Positions 8,546 to 16,474 of a stretch of DNA of 64,000 bases are shown here, in pieces. Under the pieces are notes generated by a model. That model saw only the letters and a list, made by a program, of their open reading frames with translations, had not been told where the DNA came from and searched no databases. Position 1 is the first letter of the stretch; every line of letters starts with the position of its first letter. Location of the stretch: positions 248,001 to 312,000 of the forward strand of contig JVKJ01000001.1 of assembly GCA_001054945.1 (NCBI GenBank), given 5' to 3'. Position numbers and translations under genes: made by a program. Source of the DNA: Corynebacterium falsenii. Lineage in GTDB: Bacteria > Actinomycetota > Actinomycetes > Mycobacteriales > Mycobacteriaceae.

Positions 8546-8902
8546 ATGGTCGCCTCGAATGTGGAAAACACCGGAAAACAGCCCGCGGAATCCGAGCATC
8601 CCGCAGATTGCACGTGCGGGTACAGCCACGGCTACCTGCGGGATAAGGCTGGGTATCTGGCGCGGCTGAAACGGATCGAGGGGCAAGTGCGGGGCGTACA
8701 GCGAATGGTCGATGAGGAGCAGTACTGCATCGATATTCTGACCCAAGTCTCCGCGCTGCAGTCGGCACTGAAAGGCGTGGGGCTGGCGCTGCTGAATGAT
8801 CACATGGCGAGCTGTGTGGTGACCGCAGCGCGTCAGGGGGACGAAGAGGCTGCCGAGAAGTTGGAGGAAGTGGCGCAGGCCTTCGCGCGCTTCTCCCGGT
8901 AG
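8546..8902 (+). CDS. CsoR/FrmR-family (DUF156) transcriptional regulator
   Basis: 118 residues. The core YLARLKRIEGQVRGVQRMV is the helical DNA-binding signature of the CsoR/RcnR/FrmR family. Metal or electrophile-sensing residues are Cys61 (EEQYC), His86 and Cys90 (LLNDHMASC), with the Cys-x24-His-x3-Cys spacing of copper sensor CsoR. An N-terminal CTCGYSHGY with two more cysteines (22 and 24) precedes the core. The location as third gene of the formaldehyde operon argues for autoregulation in response to formaldehyde, as in E. coli FrmR, while the residues fit copper sensing. Which applies is open. Confidence 0.85.
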   Translation: MVASNVENTGKQPAESEHPADCTCGYSHGYLRDKAGYLARLKRIEGQVRGVQRMVDEEQYCIDILTQVSALQSALKGVGLALLNDHMASCVVTAARQGDEEAAEKLEEVAQAFARFSR

Positions 8903-8935
8903 CTTTTCCCGGTTGACCGGGCGCTGGGGGAATGC

Positions 8936-8971
8936 AAAAACCCCGCGGGCCACGAAATGCGGCCGGCGGGG
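8936..8971 (-). terminator. intrinsic terminator of tRNA-Asn
   Basis: The stem CCCCGCGGGCC / GGCCGGCGGGG (8941-8951 with 8961-8971, one mismatch) is followed on the minus strand by TTTTT (8940-8936), just downstream of the tRNA. Confidence 0.75.
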
Positions 8972-8979
8972 TGGTAATG

Positions 8980-9051
8980 CTCCTCCAGCTGGACTCGAAC
9001 CAGCAACCCTTCGATTAACAGTCGAATGCTCTGCCATTGAGCTATGGAGGA
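8980..9051 (-). tRNA. tRNA-Asn (GTT)
   Basis: 72-nt cloverleaf on the minus strand. The acceptor stem TCCTCCA pairs with TGGAGGA, the D arm is AGCTCAATGGCAGAGC, the anticodon loop CTGTTAATC carries GTT, and the T arm is GGTTCGAGTCC. The discriminator base is G and the CCA end is not encoded. Confidence 0.93.
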
Positions 9052-9255
9052 ATATTCTCCGTTGCGTGCAAGCGGTCGGTGTGCGATTGCTCGCTGCAAC
9101 GAGACATACTCTACATACACCGTTGTATTTCCACCAAATCGGCTACCTGAGCTGGGGATTAACCGAAATTCGAGGGGTGGGCGCGGCTGCCCTGATCAAT
9201 TTGTTTGGGGGCAAGGATGACTAGTTCCAGTGGTGTGGTTGAATATTGACCACTG
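9052..9255. other. spacer between divergent tRNA genes
   Basis: About 200 bp without a convincing gene. It must carry the promoters of tRNA-Asn (minus) and the CAT-anticodon tRNA (plus). GAGACATACTCTACATACACC near 9100-9120 is the most promoter-like part, but I cannot assign boxes with confidence. Confidence 0.4.
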
Positions 9256-9329
9256 GGGGCTATAGCTCAGTCGGTTAGAGCCGCGGACTCATAATCCGCT
9301 GGTCGCGGGTTCGAGCCCCGCTGGCCCCA
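9256..9329 (+). tRNA. tRNA with CAT anticodon (elongator Met or Ile2)
   Basis: 74-nt cloverleaf. The acceptor GGGGCTA pairs with TGGCCCC (one G-U), the D arm is GCTCAGTCGGTTAGAGC, the anticodon stem-loop CGCGGACTCATAATCCGCT carries CAT, and the T arm is CGGGTTCGAGCCCCG. The discriminator is A. The D arm and anticodon context exclude the initiator. I cannot decide between elongator Met and the lysidine-modified Ile2 species. Confidence 0.9.
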
Positions 9330-9338
9330 CGAGTTAAA

Positions 9339-9375
9339 CCCCCTCTGGCCTCACGGTCGAGGGGGTAGAAGTTTT
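9339..9375 (+). terminator. intrinsic terminator after CAT-anticodon tRNA
   Basis: The stem CCCCCTC (9339-9345) / GAGGGGG (9359-9365) is followed by TAGAAGTTTT. It lies between the tRNA and the convergent phosphatase gene and may serve both. Confidence 0.7.
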
Positions 9376-9888
9376 CTAACCGTTGCGTTCGTCAAGATAT
9401 TCGACGATCCCCGGAAGAGACGCCTGAATCTGTTCTGCAGCCTCCGCGAATTCCGCTGGGCCGTTGTAATACGGGTCTGCTACCTCGGGCTGGGCATCGC
9501 CAGAGGGCATACTGTCCCCGTCGAACGAGCGGAAAAGCCGGATCCTTTCCGAAGGTACGCCCAGGCGCATGAGTTCCCTCGCATGCCCTCGGTCCATCGC
9601 CAGGAGGAGGTCCGCTTCTGCATCTCTCTTCCCAAATTGGGAGGCGACATGCTGGCTACCGTCGTAGCCCATCGACTCCAGCTGCTTGACTGCTCGTGGA
9701 TCTGCGCCGTCGCCCACGTGGTAGTTCGCGATCCCACAAGACATTACCGTCACCCCGGGGTGAGTGTCGGCCAGTGCCTCAGACAGCATCACCTCACCCA
9801 TAGGCGAGCGGCAGATGTTGCCTGTGCACACTACAGAGATCGAAGAAATCTGATCGGGGTGTCCGCCCTGCTGGTCGGAGTCTGCCAT
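9376..9888 (-). CDS. ptpA: low-molecular-weight protein-tyrosine phosphatase
   Basis: 170 residues from ATG 9888, chosen because AAAGGGGG lies six bases upstream; an ATG six bases earlier abuts that ribosome site. The P-loop is VVCTGNICRSP with nucleophile Cys21 and Arg27, and the general acid is Asp138 in VADPYY, so the enzyme looks catalytically complete. It corresponds to the M. tuberculosis PtpA family, which is also near the SURF1 and aceE genes there. It begins 12 nt after the 40-residue peptide gene and is probably co-transcribed with it and the serine hydrolase. Confidence 0.9.
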   Translation of the reverse strand: MADSDQQGGHPDQISSISVVCTGNICRSPMGEVMLSEALADTHPGVTVMSCGIANYHVGDGADPRAVKQLESMGYDGSQHVASQFGKRDAEADLLLAMDRGHARELMRLGVPSERIRLFRSFDGDSMPSGDAQPEVADPYYNGPAEFAEAAEQIQASLPGIVEYLDERNG

Positions 9889-9900
9889 GCGCATCCCCCT

Positions 9901-10023
9901 TTAGAGCCAGTTGCTAATGATCGATTCCAGGAAGTGCTCTGGCACGCCGAGAGACAGAGCAGTTTCAAAAGATCCGATGGTCAAGAAGCTATAGAGGTTG
10001 TCGGTGATCGCATCAATGTTCAT
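9901..10023 (-). CDS. 40-residue acidic peptide, candidate PorH/PorA-like cell-wall channel
   Basis: A 40-codon open frame from ATG 10023 to TAA 9901 with GGGGGTC just upstream; an ATG nine bases earlier (10032) is in frame. The peptide starts MNIDAITDNLYSFLTIGSFE and ends HFLESIISNWL. It contains Asp and Glu but no Lys or Arg, has no signal peptide, and looks like one or two amphipathic helices. Length, acidity and the pattern N-L-x(5)-G-x(3)-TAL followed by P-x(3)-L-x-SI resemble C. glutamicum PorH as I remember it, and the C. jeikeium cell-wall channel peptide is also 40 residues. It sits between the serine hydrolase (23-nt gap) and ptpA (12-nt gap). Codon usage looks coding. Function is inference. 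Confidence 0.6.
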   Translation of the reverse strand: MNIDAITDNLYSFLTIGSFETALSLGVPEHFLESIISNWL

Positions 10024-10046
10024 GACCCCCATAGTGGACTAATTTC

Positions 10047-10898
10047 TCACCGACTGCACGACAAGCTGGCGTACAGCCTGTCGTTGAAATCGCTCCACAG
10101 CGGCTTGGCCCACTCACCGAAGTCGCGATCGGTCAGCACTACGGCAGCACATTGGGTGGGCCGGTGGAACCACAAAAAAGTCCCCGATTGCCCAAAATGC
10201 CCAGCCACATCTGCTGGCATGGAGCTGCCCATCCAGTGCGGCGACTTCTCGCCATGCAACTCGAAACCCAGGCCCCACGGGCACGGCTTCTGGCGACCAT
10301 ACCCTGGGACGATCCCATCCAAGCTGGGGTATTGCGGGGTCAGTGCTTCCTCGAGCGTCACGGGGGAGAGGAGGGCGGGGTTAAGGAATTCCTGCGCTAG
10401 CGTCCCCAAGGAAGAGGCGGAAGCTCGGAAGCCGTGACCCGCGCTGCCCTGGATATCCACCGAGATCCCCAGCGGTTCGCACAGCGCTTCCTGTACATAG
10501 TCCGGAAATGGAATGTCGGTTGTCGCGGTGATGTGGTCGGCGAGGATATCGAAACCGGCGGAGGAGTATAGGCGCTGAGACCGTGACGGGCGCTTTTGGG
10601 TGCGTTCGCGAAAATCAACTCCAGAAGCGTGGGAAAGCAGCTCTCGCGGGGTGGGTGCTGTGTCCCAGCCGGGCACCAGCGAGCCGTCCACCGGCTCGTC
10701 CAGCTCGAAGGCTCCCTCCTCGACCGCAATGAGCACAGCGTATGCGGAGATGAGCTTGCTCACGCTCGCGAGGTGGAACTGGGCCTCCATGTCTCCGAGA
10801 GTGTTCACGTCTCCGAAAGTGGAGGTCTCAGCGCCGATAATATGAGCTGCGACATTGTCGACCGGCCAGTCGCTGAGTTCCTCGAGTAACGCATCCAT
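10047..10898 (-). CDS. serine hydrolase, beta-lactamase/penicillin-binding-protein-like
   Basis: 283 residues from ATG 10898. The SxxK motif is LASVSKLIS (Ser45, Lys48), followed by LLSHASGVDF, the conserved class C-like segment, and YSSAGFDIL in the place of the YxN motif. C-terminal GHFGQSGTFLW resembles the HxG region. There is no signal peptide, so it may act inside the cell or on an ester substrate rather than as a beta-lactamase. It is the first gene of a probable run with the 40-residue peptide and ptpA. Specific substrate unknown. Confidence 0.8.
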   Translation of the reverse strand: MDALLEELSDWPVDNVAAHIIGAETSTFGDVNTLGDMEAQFHLASVSKLISAYAVLIAVEEGAFELDEPVDGSLVPGWDTAPTPRELLSHASGVDFRERTQKRPSRSQRLYSSAGFDILADHITATTDIPFPDYVQEALCEPLGISVDIQGSAGHGFRASASSLGTLAQEFLNPALLSPVTLEEALTPQYPSLDGIVPGYGRQKPCPWGLGFELHGEKSPHWMGSSMPADVAGHFGQSGTFLWFHRPTQCAAVVLTDRDFGEWAKPLWSDFNDRLYASLSCSR

Positions 10899-10905
10899 GC
10901 TCAAT

Positions 10906-10911
10906 AGGGTA
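10906..10911 (-). promoter_or_regulatory. -10 box for leaderless serine hydrolase gene
   Basis: On the minus strand TACCCT is followed by seven bases and ATG 10898, with no ribosome site. Confidence 0.4.
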
Positions 10912-10945
10912 GCGCCCCAAGACTCCTGACCAGTCGCTGCGCGAG

Positions 10946-11341
10946 CTAGGTGGTCTCGTGGCCCGCGCGCTCGCGGACCAAATCTGCCAGCCCCTGCACA
11001 CTGCCGGCGTTCTGCACGTCCTCTTCATCCAGACGAATGCCGTACTGATCTTCCAGCTGAACCGCGATGTCAATCTTGGACAGGGAATCGATGTTCAGGT
11101 CATTGTCCAAATGCGAACGCGGTGAGATTTCATCCTTTTCAATCCCGGTCGCATCCTCGATGGTTCGGATCAAGCTGCTGAGTACCTCTTCTTTCGAGGT
11201 GCGGTCTCGAAGTGCGCCCGACCCCGCGCGCTTGTCCTCTGCTTTCGCGGAGTCCTGTGAAGAATTTCCGCTGGTCGTGCCGCCAAGCGATGCCGCCAAT
11301 TTCTGCTTAGCCTCTTCGGAGATGGAAGATTCTTCAGCCAT
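10946..11341 (-). CDS. acyl carrier protein with N-terminal extension
   Basis: 131 residues. The C-terminal 80 residues form a canonical ACP: EEVLSSLIRTIEDATGIEKD, then NIDSLSKIDIAVQLEDQYGI, where the Ser of DSL carries the phosphopantetheine. The N-terminal 45 residues are hydrophilic and low-complexity (GGTTSGNSSQDSAKAEDKRA). Mycobacterial AcpM lies near aceE with fabD and kas genes; here the ACP is alone with no fabD or ketoacyl synthase, as expected for an organism that makes fatty acids with FAS I. It may serve lipoate or mycolate-related chemistry. ATG 11341 has GGAAGGTAGG upstream. Confidence 0.88.
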   Translation of the reverse strand: MAEESSISEEAKQKLAASLGGTTSGNSSQDSAKAEDKRAGSGALRDRTSKEEVLSSLIRTIEDATGIEKDEISPRSHLDNDLNIDSLSKIDIAVQLEDQYGIRLDEEDVQNAGSVQGLADLVRERAGHETT

Positions 11342-11380
11342 TGTTTTCCTACCTTCCAGCGGTAACCAGTGGATCCCTCG

Positions 11381-11450
11381 TTAAAGTTGATATTAACAAC
11401 TACCAATTCCACTTATTAAGCGTACAACTTTTGACATCGAAAATAGCTAT
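11381..11450. promoter_or_regulatory. AT-rich divergent promoter region with inverted repeat
   Basis: A low-GC stretch separates the ACP and the divergent alpha/beta hydrolase. AGTTGATATTAACAACT at 11385-11401 is an inverted repeat (AGTTG/CAACT) located 45-60 bp upstream of the ACP start and may be an operator. Confidence 0.4.
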
Positions 11451-11454
11451 TGCG

Positions 11455-12393
11455 GTGCGCCGGCTTCATTCTCGAAAGCCCACGTTCCCGGCGCTTAGCC
11501 GCCCACATCGTGAGTATACGATCACCACGGATGCCCGACTCCACGTGGTGGGATTCGGCTCAGACTCTGCGGAGACCACCCTGGTGCTCGTCCACGGCTT
11601 CACACTCTCCAGCCGTGCCTGGTACTTCCAGGTGGAGCACCTTCGCCAAGAGGAGGGGCTTCGCATCCTCGTTCCCGACCTTCGTGGGCACGGGGGCAGC
11701 ACCACAGGGCAGGAGCTAAGTGTGGACGCCACCGCCCGAGACCTGTGCTCGATCATCCGTGAATGTGCCCCACGCGGCAGGCTGGTGCTTGCAGGTCACT
11801 CGCTCGGCGTCATGACCATCCTCGCTGCCCTGCGCAGCATGCCCTCAGAGGATCGGGAGAGGATTGCTGGCATCGCCTTGGTCAACGGGGCGATCAATAC
11901 TTTTGCCAGCGCGGGGATCACGTCCGTGCTGAAATCGCTTCCCGTGAAAGCTATGCGGTGGACCGGGAAACAAGTCCCCGACAGGTACCGTCGACTTAAG
12001 CGGGCGACGGACGCACTGGTCGCGCCCATCATCGCGATGTTCGTCTACCACGGTGCCCTGGAACAGGGCGAGTCCAATGACTACGACATTGTCGGCTACC
12101 ACACGCAGGAGATCATCGATACCAGCATGGGCACGATCCTGGGCTTCCTCGATGATCTGGTTAATCACGATGAGACCGCGGCGGCACCATATCTACACGG
12201 TTTCCCTGGCGTGGTGATGGTCGGGGTGGACGACAATGTCACCCCAGCCTCACAAACACGCGCGATTGCCCAGGTGTGGGGCGCGGCAGAGCGCGCGGAG
12301 TGCCCCAACGCAGGGCATATGCTGCCGGTAGAGTGCCCGGAAAAGGTCAACCGGGAACTCCGCCGCCTTGTGAAGGCAGCGAGCTCCCGGTGA
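11455..12393 (+). CDS. alpha/beta-hydrolase
   Basis: About 312 residues if read from GTG 11455; an in-frame ATG at 11341 overlaps the ACP start and is unlikely, and TTG 11431 is another option. Landmarks are the oxyanion VLVHGFTLSSRAW, nucleophile Ser116 in LAGHSLGVM, an acidic residue in VGVDDNVTP and the catalytic His in NAGHMLPVECPE. It is an esterase/lipase-type fold of unknown substrate. Orientation is divergent from the ACP gene, and it converges on aceE. No signal peptide is evident. Confidence 0.8.
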   Translation: MRRLHSRKPTFPALSRPHREYTITTDARLHVVGFGSDSAETTLVLVHGFTLSSRAWYFQVEHLRQEEGLRILVPDLRGHGGSTTGQELSVDATARDLCSIIRECAPRGRLVLAGHSLGVMTILAALRSMPSEDRERIAGIALVNGAINTFASAGITSVLKSLPVKAMRWTGKQVPDRYRRLKRATDALVAPIIAMFVYHGALEQGESNDYDIVGYHTQEIIDTSMGTILGFLDDLVNHDETAAAPYLHGFPGVVMVGVDDNVTPASQTRAIAQVWGAAERAECPNAGHMLPVECPEKVNRELRRLVKAASSR

Positions 12394-12396
12394 TTA

Positions 12397-12423
12397 AGAC
12401 GCCCACGCTAGGTGGTGGCGTCT
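12397..12423. terminator. hairpin between convergent hydrolase and aceE genes
   Basis: The stem AGACGCC (12397-12403) / GGCGTCT (12417-12423) is followed by AAAAA on the plus strand and TTAATC on the minus strand. Its right arm is one copy of the GTGGCGTCT motif discussed in the findings. The lack of a clean T run makes the strength uncertain. Confidence 0.5.
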
Positions 12424-12432
12424 AAAAATGAC

Positions 12433-15207
12433 CTAACCCTCCTGCTTGTCTTCTTCCGGCTCCTTTTCCGTGTCCGGAGTGACGGCGGTGGGGTCGGTGA
12501 TCTGCAGCTTCTTGGCGACCTCAGAGACCAGGGAGCGGCCGACCTTTCCGTCGCGGGAAAGGCCCAGCAGAACAGCAACAACGACAGACTCGGCATCGAT
12601 GTTGAAGTAGCGGCGTGCGGCCTCGCGGGTATCGGAGAAGCCGAAGCCATCCGCGCCCAGGGTGATGTACTGACCCGGCACCCAGCGACGGATCTGTTCC
12701 GGCAACAGGGTAGTGAAGTCAGAGACCGCCACGAAGGGACCTTCCGCTCCCTTCAGCGCCTCTGTGATGTACGGCGTGCGAGGATCGGCGGAGGGATCGC
12801 GCAGCTGTTCCAGCTCGGCGGCTTGGCCGTCGCGGGCGAGCTCGTTCCAGCTGGTCACGGAGTAGATGTTCACGTCCACGTCGTACTCGGCGAGCATCTC
12901 CTTGGCCCGCAGGGCCTGGTTCATGCCCACGCCAGAGGCCAGGATGTTGGCCGTGTGCTTGGCCTCACCGGCGGACTGGTACTTGTAGATACCCTTCAGC
13001 AGGCCGTCGACGTCCAGGTCGTCTGGGGCGGCGGGCTGGTGCATGGGCTCGTTGTAGACCGTCAGGTAGTAGATGACGTTCTCGCCACGGCCGTCGCCGT
13101 ACATGCGATCGATGCCGTCGCGCATGATGTGGGCGATCTCGTAGGCGAACGCAGGGTCCCAGGCGACCACGGCGGGGTTCGTGGAGGCCAGCACGGGGGA
13201 GTGTCCGTCCATGTGCTGCAGGCCCTCGCCGGTCAAAGTGGTACGGCCTGCGGTGGCGCCGATGAGGAAGCCGCGGGTCATTTGGTCGCCGGCGGCCCAG
13301 ATGGAATCGCCGGTGCGCTGGAAACCGAACATCGAGTAGAAGATGTACAGCGGAATCATGGGCTCGCCGTGGGTGGCGTAGCTGGTGCCGGCTGCGATGA
13401 AGGAAGCCATAGAGCCGGCCTCGTTGATGCCCTCGTGGAGGATGTGACCGTCGGTGGACTCGCGGTAGGACAGCATGAGGTCGTGGTCCACCGGCGTGTA
13501 GTTCTGGCCGTGCGGGTTGTAGATCTTCAGTGTCGGGAACCAGGAGTCCAGGCCGAAGGTGCGAGCCTCGTCCGGGATGATGGGGACCAAACGCTTCTTG
13601 ACCTCGCTGTCGCGCATGAGGTCCTTCATAATGCGGACCAGTGCCATGGTCGTGGCGACCTTTTGCTTGCCGGAGCCCTTGAGTGCGGACTTGATCTTGC
13701 CGATTTCGGGCACCTGCAACGGGGTGAACTTCTCCCGGCGCTCCGGGAGGAATCCGCCCAGCTCCTTACGGCGCTTGAGCATGTACTTGATCTCGTCCGA
13801 ATCCGGCCCGGGGTTGTAGTACGGAGGCAGGTAGGGATCCTTCTCCAGAACCTCGTCCGAAATCGGGATGTCCTGCTTGTCGCGGAAGGTCTTCAGGTCT
13901 TCCAGCGTGAGCTTCTTCATCTGGTGGGTCGCATTACGACCCTCAAAGTTGTGGCCCAGCCCGTAGCCCTTAATAGTGTGCGCCAAAATGACGGTCGGCT
14001 GATCCTTCGTTTCCATGGCGCGCTTGTAGGCTGCGTAGATCTTGCGGTAGTCGTGGCCGCCGCGGCGCAGCTTCCAGATGTCGTCATCGCTCATATCCTC
14101 GACCAGCTTGGCGGTGCGAGGGTCGCGGTTGAAGAAGTATTCGCGAACATAAGCGCCGTCGTTGGCCTTGAAGGTCTGGAAGTCGCCGTCTGGAGTGTTG
14201 TTCATGACATTGACCAGGGCACCTTCGGTGTCCTTTTCCAGAAGCTGGTCCCACTCGCGGCCCCATACGACCTTGATGACGTTCCAGCCTGCGCCCCGGA
14301 AGAAGCTCTCCAGCTCCTGAATAATCTTCGTGTTGCCTCGAACAGGGCCGTCCAAGCGCTGCAGGTTGCAATTGATGACGAAGGTCAGATTGTCCAGCTT
14401 GTTTAGAGCTGCCATCTGGATCAGACCGCGAGATTCTGGTTCGTCCATCTCGCCATCGCCCAGGAAGGCCCACACGTGCTGGTCGGAGGTGTCCTTCAGG
14501 CCGCGGTCGTGAAGGTACTTATTGAAGCGAGCCTGGTAGATCGCGTCCATTGGGCCCAGGCCCATGGACACGGTGGGGAACTCCCAGAACTCGGGCATGC
14601 CGTGCGGGTGAGGGTAGCTGGGCAGGCCGTGCTTCGGGTTAGAGGACTCCTGCCTAAACCCGTCGAGGTCATCTTCGCTCAGGCGTCCTTCTAGGTAGGC
14701 GCGGGCGTACATGCCTGGCGAGGCGTGTCCCTGGAAGAAGATCTGGTCGCCGCCGCCGGCGTGGTCCTTACCGCGGAAGAAGTGGTTCAGGCCAACCTCA
14801 TACAGTGGGGCAGCGCCAGCGTAAGTGGAAATGTGGCCGCCCACGCCGATGCCCGGCCGCTGAGCGCGGTGCACCATAACAGCAGCGTTCCAGCGGATCC
14901 ACCGGCGGTAACGCTTTTCCATTTCCTCGTCGCCCGGGAAATCTGGCTCCTGGCTCGTAGGAATGGTGTTGACGTAGTCCGTTGACAACAGTGGCGGGAG
15001 GTCTACGCGCTCCGCGGTAGCGCGCTCCAGAAGTCGCAGCATAAGGTAGCGGCCCCGGTCGGGGCCGGCAGATTCCAAAAGCCCATCGAGGGAATCCATC
15101 CATTCTTGGGTCTCTTCTGGATCAGTGTCGTTAAGGTAAGAAGCGACACCTTCGCGGATCAGCGCGAAGTGACTATCCCCAGGCGTCTTGGGATCTGGAT
15201 TGGCCAT
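12433..15207 (-). CDS. aceE: pyruvate dehydrogenase E1 component, homodimeric type
   Basis: 924 residues, full length for the single-chain E1p. It decarboxylates pyruvate with thiamine diphosphate and acetylates the lipoyl groups of E2. The ThDP motif [12 protein letters not shown] is present, as are the active-site [15 protein letters not shown] and [21 protein letters not shown] segments. The start at 15207 has GCAGGAGGCATGTC upstream. The E2 gene lies 26 kb away at 41.5-43.7 kb, as in other corynebacteria where PDH genes are scattered. The divergent DUF3052 gene is a conserved neighbour (compare Rv2239c-Rv2241). Confidence 0.96.
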   Translation of the reverse strand: MANPDPKTPGDSHFALIREGVASYLNDTDPEETQEWMDSLDGLLESAGPDRGRYLMLRLLERATAERVDLPPLLSTDYVNTIPTSQEPDFPGDEEMEKRYRRWIRWNAAVMVHRAQRPGIGVGGHISTYAGAAPLYEVGLNHFFRGKDHAGGGDQIFFQGHASPGMYARAYLEGRLSEDDLDGFRQESSNPKHGLPSYPHPHGMPEFWEFPTVSMGLGPMDAIYQARFNKYLHDRGLKDTSDQHVWAFLGDGEMDEPESRGLIQMAALNKLDNLTFVINCNLQRLDGPVRGNTKIIQELESFFRGAGWNVIKVVWGREWDQLLEKDTEGALVNVMNNTPDGDFQTFKANDGAYVREYFFNRDPRTAKLVEDMSDDDIWKLRRGGHDYRKIYAAYKRAMETKDQPTVILAHTIKGYGLGHNFEGRNATHQMKKLTLEDLKTFRDKQDIPISDEVLEKDPYLPPYYNPGPDSDEIKYMLKRRKELGGFLPERREKFTPLQVPEIGKIKSALKGSGKQKVATTMALVRIMKDLMRDSEVKKRLVPIIPDEARTFGLDSWFPTLKIYNPHGQNYTPVDHDLMLSYRESTDGHILHEGINEAGSMASFIAAGTSYATHGEPMIPLYIFYSMFGFQRTGDSIWAAGDQMTRGFLIGATAGRTTLTGEGLQHMDGHSPVLASTNPAVVAWDPAFAYEIAHIMRDGIDRMYGDGRGENVIYYLTVYNEPMHQPAAPDDLDVDGLLKGIYKYQSAGEAKHTANILASGVGMNQALRAKEMLAEYDVDVNIYSVTSWNELARDGQAAELEQLRDPSADPRTPYITEALKGAEGPFVAVSDFTTLLPEQIRRWVPGQYITLGADGFGFSDTREAARRYFNIDAESVVVAVLLGLSRDGKVGRSLVSEVAKKLQITDPTAVTPDTEKEPEEDKQEG

Positions 15208-15496
15208 GACATGCCTCCTGCGTCGAGATTGGCAGAATCTGAGTTGCTCAGAAGTCTTGTAGATTCATCGTTCAACATTACGCCGGTCGCGTTAATGTTT
15301 GGAACCGAAACAAAGCCTCAGGGCGTGTAAAACACCCCACAAGGTAGGGTTGAACTACGGCATGGCATTCGCCGGTGCAGGTCACTGGCTTATGTTAGTT
15401 TCGCAACAGTGATGGTGAATCGCCCCCGAAGGGCGCTATTCTTCACCTCAGCACAGTCGATACTTATACCCACCACAGGAAAGGTTCACAGCAAAA
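15208..15496. promoter_or_regulatory. divergent promoter region of aceE and the DUF3052 gene
   Basis: 289 bp without a gene. TTATGTTAGTTTCGC near 15390-15404 is a plausible -10 region for the DUF3052 gene. TAACGCGACCGGCG and neighbouring AT-rich DNA near 15270-15310 may drive aceE. I see no clear RamA, RamB or GlxR palindrome. Confidence 0.35.
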
Positions 15497-15958
15497 GTGG
15501 GAAACGCCCCTGGACACGCACCAGAGACTCTGGAGCAGTCACAGCAGTCGCCAAAGGCGAATCAGAACGATTGGGCTTCAATGTTGAACGTCAGCAGTGA
15601 AGACATCGTTCAGGAGATCGGATGGGACGAGGACTGCGATTCCTCAATCTCTGAATCTTTGGAAGACGTCATTTGCGACGCGCTATTGGATGTTGACACG
15701 GACGAGGTCGTCGATGTCGTTCTTCTCTGGTGGCGCTCCGAAGATGGGGACCTTGTGGATGGATTGGTGGACGCCACCCGCTCGCTCGGTGAGGACGGAC
15801 GCATTTGGCTGCTCACGCCCGCAGCTGGCAGCCCAGGGACCATCGAGCCCGGTGAGATTGCCGAATCTGCACAGCTAGCTGGGATGGTGCAAACCAGTTC
15901 CGAGCGACTGGGGGACTGGCAGGGGGCCTGCTTGGTCTCCAGCGGCACAAAGCGTTGA
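15497..15958 (+). CDS. DUF3052 family protein
   Basis: 153 residues from GTG 15497 with AGGAAAGG 12 bases upstream. After a variable 30-residue N-terminus comes VSSEDIVQEIGWDEDCDSSI, DVDTDEVVDVVLLWWRSEDGDLVDGLVDA and IWLLTPAAGSPGTIEPGEIAESAQLAG, the DUF3052 core. Homologues sit beside aceE across Mycobacteriales (Rv2239c). The protein is acidic, cytoplasmic and small. Function is unknown; linkage to pyruvate dehydrogenase is positional only. Confidence 0.85.
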   Translation: MGNAPGHAPETLEQSQQSPKANQNDWASMLNVSSEDIVQEIGWDEDCDSSISESLEDVICDALLDVDTDEVVDVVLLWWRSEDGDLVDGLVDATRSLGEDGRIWLLTPAAGSPGTIEPGEIAESAQLAGMVQTSSERLGDWQGACLVSSGTKR

Positions 15959-16105
15959 TCGAAGCTCGCCCGAGTCGCGCTTCCGGTCGAGGACTAGGCG
16001 AGTAATCGGTCAGTGTCGTTATTCGGGAACACCGGAATTTAGTCGTCGCTACCTGCAGATTTGCGGGGAGTGATGAAACGCGTGCTAAAGTTATCCACGC
16101 TTAAA

Positions 16106-16178
16106 GCGCCTTTAGCTCAGCTGGAAGAGCAGCTGGTTTACACCCAGCAGGTCGGCGGTTCGAACCCGTCAGGGCGCA
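16106..16178 (+). tRNA. tRNA-Val (TAC)
   Basis: 73-nt cloverleaf. The acceptor GCGCCTT pairs with AGGGCGC (one G-T), the D arm is AGCTCAGCTGGAAGAGC, the anticodon loop GTTTACACC carries TAC, and the T arm is GGCGGTTCGAACCCGTC. The discriminator is A, followed by CA. Confidence 0.93.
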
Positions 16179-16184
16179 CAACAG

Positions 16185-16210
16185 ATCCCCGCGGAATGCG
16201 GGGATTTTTT
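16185..16210 (+). terminator. intrinsic terminator of tRNA-Val
   Basis: ATCCCCGC (16185-16192) pairs with GCGGGGAT (16198-16205) around a five-base loop and is followed by TTTTTT. Confidence 0.88.
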
Positions 16211-16302
16211 CGTTTTTGGAACCCGTGTTCGATTTTTGACGCGGGGTGTTGACCTCCTTCTCTAGAGTCCTCGTCGCGAGAGAAAATGAGGAGGAGGCCG
16301 CC

Positions 16303-16404
16303 ATGTCCGACCCACAGTGTTATTCATTTCCCGATGGGGAGTCTAAAGATCTGTTCTTGCCCTTGGAGACGAAAGAGCAGTGGCGGGACACCCCAAGACC
16401 GTGA
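16303..16404 (+). CDS. possible 33-residue peptide with very strong ribosome site
   Basis: ATG 16303 is preceded by GAGGAGGAGG at six bases, one of the strongest Shine-Dalgarno matches in the window. The frame runs to TGA 16402-16404 and encodes a peptide beginning MSDPQCYSFPDGESKDLFLP. It lies between tRNA-Val and the SURF1 gene. The start loosely recalls the N-terminus of WhiB-type proteins (a Cys followed by LFLP), but no further cysteines follow. It may be a leader peptide, a remnant, or a real small protein. Confidence 0.4.
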   Translation: MSDPQCYSFPDGESKDLFLPLETKEQWRDTPRP

Positions 16405-16474
16405 AATTCGTCTGCGAAAAAGTTCGAAATCTCTGAACGTACAGGTCAATTCCTCTTTCGAGAGGCACAGCCAT

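Noticed and set aside
8546-8902. Assigning the regulator firmly as copper sensor CsoR
   Set aside because: The Cys-His-Cys set fits, but the operon is for formaldehyde detoxification; only the family call is supported.
12412-14406. 664-codon plus-strand frame opposite aceE, and similar long antisense frames opposite glnA, E2 and qcrB
   Set aside because: These are shadows caused by GC-rich third positions of well-identified genes on the other strand; they match no family.
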